Assembly: GCF_905475395.1 (NCBI RefSeq)
Contig: NC_058337.1
Span: 115,686,368 to 115,750,367 of the forward strand
Direction of reading: 5' to 3'
Length of the DNA: 64,000 nt
Source: Chrysoperla carnea
Taxonomy: Eukaryota > Arthropoda > Insecta > Neuroptera > Chrysopidae
Shown here one piece after another: positions 28,701 through 34,700 of this stretch (positions within the stretch are counted from its first letter, which is position 1; every line of letters begins with the position of its first letter). The position numbers were made by a program, and so were the translations under genes. Below the pieces are notes generated by a model, which did no database searches, had not been told where the DNA came from, and worked only from the letters and a program-made list of their open reading frames with translations.

Positions 28701-31700
28701 ATTGAAGGAATAGAAATTTTTTTGGCAACTACCCTATTGTTCTACGACAAAATTCTTCTAGTCTTTGTCAGCTATCTAAAATTTAAGGTATAAATCAATA
28801 TATGTGTTTAATAGCAAAAATTATAAATATTTATTTGAGCTATGAGTTTAATAATCACATTTGAATTTTTGAAAGTTGAATTTATTATAATAAACGTGCA
28901 TGCTATCTATTTATCTCTATTTAAAATCTATTTATTGGTTAATAATTTTACATATTTTTTTTTGTTATTTGAAAAATATTCCATGAATTGGTTTTTTAAA
29001 ATAAATAGTTGGATCGCATCATTAATAGTTTCTTGATTTGTAGAATAACTAGGGAAAAGAAAATTGGTGTTCAAATGTGTAGAATAAATCTTGAAAAGTT
29101 TATAAAAAGTTTTATTTGGATAATGATTCGTGTTTTATAAGAAAAAGAAATACTGTCTGAGTTCGAAAGAATGTTCATTCTGATATAATTGAGACAAAGA
29201 ACGATTTATACAAACAATCACAGTAATTGAAACAAAATGTGGTCAACCTCCCTGTATAAGTTTGTAAGACCAAGTTCAACAAAGCTCGAAATTCCTCGTT
29301 AAATAATTATCCAACTATAGCAAATAGAAACACTTAAATAATTATTACGTGTTTATTAAAGGCTTTTGTTATTTGCGAGTCAGTTTTTACGGATGGACGT
29401 TTACCAAACTCGTGATACATTCATATCGACTTACAACGAACGTAAAACTTAGCTGGTAGATGTCACCCGGAATCAACCGAATACCACTTTTATGTTGCTA
29501 GGTTAAAATGTCAAAACATGCTTTGATTGGAAGAATATTTGCTGAGAAATCCGTAAGCAATTCTTAACCCACAATCAAATTATCAGGTTTTTAGGCTATA
29601 ATTGAGACTTATTTAATTAAACTGTGCCACATTCACTTTAAGTCCGATAATAGTCAATCATATTTAAACAATCTGTCCTGGGAGCAAACAAGGCAAGAAT
29701 GCTACCGTACTTTTACAAGTTGCCGTGCCTTCTTGCGTGAAAATTTGACTGTCAAGATTAGCTCTGACTGAATACCATACTTTTTCACTTTTTCAAATAT
29801 AATAGTGTGATAGCCTAACCAACAATAGGAAATATCGATGATTTTGTTGTTAACATTTCTTAACAAAATATGAATTACCGTAAAAAAGATGACAAAAAGT
29901 GAAAAAAAAGTAAAATTAAAGTCGACGAAGAAATATGGAAGATATAAGCATTTTAAACTACTAATTAGACGGATATCAGGCAGATAGATCGGGCATATAT
30001 ATTTGACGCCATATACTATGTGGTTTGATCTTTGAAGGTTTTAATCTTGGCTGTTTTTATAGTCCTTCGAAAAATAATTTTTCTCTGATGCTTGTTACAT
30101 GAATGAGCTCTTATTAAAGCAAAAAAAAATCACTATTCCCTAATCTATTCTAACCTAGTTCTGTCTATGGCAGCGTTGCAAATCCAAAATCTGTCTAGGT
30201 GGTAGATATGATTTATAAAGTTGATAGTTTCAAATCAATCAAACAATTTAAAACTTCCTCAAATCCTTCTTAAAAACTAGAACATTTCCACAGATATTTT
30301 GATTAAACAATTTAGAATTGTTCATGGATAACTATAAAATTAATCAAAGGATAAAAGTAAGGTTGGTTAAATAAGAAAGAAACATGATATTAAAAAGAAT
30401 TTTCACGCAATTTGCTTAAACTTTAAATTTTTAAAAACTGAAAAAGTTGATAGATTTTCCTTAGGTTAGAGTGGCTGTCCAGGGATGGGAGACATTATGA
30501 CCATGGGGCCCGTTGTGATACCGAAAAGAGGGTTGGTCCAACTCCGGCCACTACTTCATGAACCATTTGAAGCAGTCAACGGACTTCAGTTCGGAGAAAT
30601 CGTCAAAGAAGGGTAACCTAGATAAGTACATTTCTTCATGGCTTAAAAGCACTCACTTAGATTTTCCTTGCGAGGTAGTAGATTTGAACAAGATACTCAA
30701 AGTTGGTACTACCTAAAAGAACTTGGCAATACTAGACATGGATATAATTGATTTGAGGCCTTAAGTCAAGTCAAACCAAAAATATAGTTATTTCACAAGA
30801 TTGAATAGAAGTTTACTTAACAAAACTTAGACCGCGTAGAAGAAAACTTAAATCAAGTACAAATAACGAAATTCTATATTATTAAATAAATTTTTTTTAC
30901 ATGAATGATAACCGTACCCAACAAATAAACATTCTAACCATGTATGATGTATGTATACGTACAACATTTATCTTACCCAATACTCAGGTTGTGATTGTGA
31001 TATCAAAACAATAGAATTAACAGTTTTCTTTCTATATGCGTTCGTTGTTCATTCTTCTACGTTTGTTTAGTGACATTTTAAAATATAATAAAATTAGTAT
31101 TAGAGTAACATCACCAACTTTTATGTGTGTGTGTGTGTGTGTGTGTGTTGTTAGTTTAGTTGTGATAATACCCCGTTACTTTAATTTCAATGCTATCCAC
31201 TTTAATATAATAATTTACAATACAAAATTATATGAAAAAAAAACTGAGGAGCAGGCAGGGCACCTTCACAAAGATCACATTTCCCCCTCATTAGATGCTT
31301 ATTATTAAATTTTTAATGAATTGTGAACTTAGTCTTTTAATATTTTTGAATACATGATATCATTATATATATTACTAGCTGTTACCCGCCCGCTTTGCGT
31401 GGCGTAAAATATACCCGCTTTGCTGGGCAACATCCCCACTTGCACCCCTCCCTCCACATTTCCTCGCGTTGGATAACATTTTTGTAATGTACACGTCATG
31501 CTCTTTTATTTGATACCCCACTTAGGTATATTTGTAAATATTCGATATTTCCTTCCCACTTTCTCGCTACACCTTTCTACCCTCCGAAGGTTAAAAAAAT
31601 TTCTAAATGTAATTTAAAACATTCTGACCAAGTTTTGAACTATTAAAAGGAATAATTTAAAAATATGAATTTTTTATTCATGAACACCCCCGCAACCCCC

Positions 31701-34700
31701 CCTTTTGGGTGGAATTTCGTAAAATCCGTTCTTAGCTGACCTCTACTTGACAAAAGGAATATTCCTGAAAAATTTCAAGTCTCTAGGTCTTATAGTTCCA
31801 GAGATATCGTGATGAGTGACTATCTATCTATATAGATCTATAGAAAGTCTCCTATATATTTATAGAAGACTAGCTGTTACCCGCCCGCTTTGCTGGGCAA
31901 CATCCCCACTTGCACCCCTCCCTCCACATTTCCTTGCGTTGGATAACAGTTTTGTAATGTACACGTCATGCTCTTTTATTTGATACCCCACTTAGGTATA
32001 TTTGTAAATATTCGATATTTCCTTCCCACTTTCTCGCTACACCTTTCTACCCTCCGAAGGTTAAAAAAATTTCTAAATGTAATTTAAAACATTCTGACCA
32101 AGTTTTGAACTATTAAAAGCCATAATTGAAAAATATGAATTTTTTATTCATGAACACCCCCGCAACCCCCCTTGTGGGTGGAATTTCGTAAAATCCGTTC
32201 TTAGCTGACCTCTACTTGGCAAAAGGAATATTCCTGCCAAATTTCAAGTCTCTAGGTCTTATAGTTCCAGAGATATCGTGATGAGTGACTATCTATCTAT
32301 CTATCTATCTATCTATATCTATAGAAAGTCTCCTATATATTTATAGATAAATAAATGTGAAAGTAAGGCTGTGTTGTGTGTTGGTTTGTTACGCTTCCAA
32401 GCAAAAACTAGCGAATGGATTTGAATGAAACTGTACAACAATATAGCTCAAATTAGAATAACACATAAGTTATTAAGATATATTTAAAAAAAATTAAAAT
32501 TATTCTGACATTTTACTGCTTTTGAACCATAAATTAAAGATTTCTGTAAAAATTTAATATAGTAAATGTAAAACAATCCATGGCCATCTTTTCTGAAATA
32601 CTCAATGAATTGTGACTATTTAACAATTAAAAAATTGAAAACTGTGCATATATTTTAGCTGTGAAAAACAATCCCTTCGATTTTTATGGAAGGGGGATTA
32701 GTGAGATCAAGAGAGATGGAGGCTTTAAAGCGGTGGATCTGACTTTTAAGCCCAGTGAAAGTGGGCGGGTATCAAGCTAGTATTTACATAAAAGGGTCGA
32801 GGATTCGACTATAAAAAGACATTTTTTTAAAAGTAACTCAATTCCCTAACGAATTCCAACCGTCTAACAAAGTTTGGAGAGTCAATGGGGTGCGTAATCT
32901 AGAAAATTGCGAAAATTCATGATATTAGGCACTAAAAGGTACTTGACACTAGCTCGCCCAATTTTCAACCCTTAACTATATTTTAAGGGGTTTCAGTGAT
33001 TGCGCAAAGCCTGAAACACGTAGAAAAAGGGGGTACACCTCTGTAGATTCCTTCCAAATTACTAAAATCAGCAAATAAAAATAGTTTATTAACATAGATC
33101 AAAAGAGGCCGCTGGAGATGCCCAAAACAAGCTTCGATAAAGTGCATAAGTTTATATTTTCTGAGAAAAAATTACTAATAATATAGAAAAAAAAGACGTA
33201 CACACGAATCATCAAATATAGTTCAAACACATGCGCATATTATATGCAAATTTTTATTTTATAATACAATTTTAATTAAGCTTAGAAAAATGTGATTATA
33301 CGTTTTATTAGTTCGATATTCTATGGTTTTATTCACGTTCAATTTGTTATGTTTATCTTCTTTTACTGTCCGATTATTCGATATTTTAATATTTAATTCA
33401 ATCGCACACGAAAATTTATATTTTTGAAAATATATTTTTGCAGAGTTTTAAATATCCTTGAAAATGAATTTATTGTTCCTTAAATAAACAATGGTTTGTC
33501 AATGCTATCATCAGTGGCATGGGGGTACACGATTCAAGTATTTCTTATCATTTCACTGTCACATGAAAAGAAATAATTATTCCGCGATAATTAATGATAT
33601 AAATCCATTTCTAAAAACTAATGAAAAACTCCCTTATATAGTACTATATTTTGTTCCTAAATACGTAAATATGTCTTCTTTTGCTCTAAGAAGTATTTTA
33701 TGACCCTCAGACAAACCACGTTATTAATATCCAAGATTCTTCTACTTATTACAAGTTAGTCGAAATTACCGTCTATTCGATACAAGTGAGATACACATAA
33801 TGCGTCAGTGTACAGGTGTAAAGTGTAAACATTTGACATATTCTCCCATACTCATTTTTGTTTGTTTGGGGTAATAGGGAATTCCAAAAGGTATGATGAT
33901 TGACTCATAAGTAACATTTGTTCTATTTTCTATAATGTCCTTGAAATCATTATGAGAAAAGTTAAGAACTTGAAAAAAATTACATAAAGTGGCGAGTAAT
34001 TGAATTGCTCCTTATTTTTTGCTCCGAAAGAGAGAGGGAGATGAGTATAAAACGAGCAGAGTATAAGTTTGTATAGTGATTAATCATGCGACGCTAAAAT
34101 TACTACAAATTACTAGGTATCACAATAAATTTACTGTGTAAGGTTACTGCAACTCTAAGTATATCTGTAAAGATTGTATCTCGTGTTATTACCGCAGCTG
34201 TTATATTGACGTGCATTTGCGTCAATTCATCAAAATAAAAAATATATAAATCGCATAGAATCGCAATTTCATCAACGTGCACTACTAATCGAAAGTGTAT
34301 TTGCCGTACAACCTGCAATAAGCAATTCATGCTAATCGAGGTCAATATAACCTCAAAGGTAAGGTTAGGTTAGGTTTACGATTTTGAATTGCCTGCATTT
34401 TCGAGCTAGGTGCTGGATTAGCAGTTAGTTTTCAATATTTTCTCTTTGGCAGATCTGAAAATTTACGATGCAAATATCATAAAAGTATAATATATGATGT
34501 ATTTTAATCAATCTGTGTATCATTACAAGATTTAGTGTAAGGGGAAATGTAACCCTGGTACAATATTGCGGCTTGGAGCAATACCCACATGCACGCAACA
34601 TTCCAGGCTATTCAAAAGCTCCTAATTCAGGTAAATCTCTCGTTTACAATTAAATCTTGCTAGGATTATGAACAAAATCTTGAACATATTCCGTCGACCT

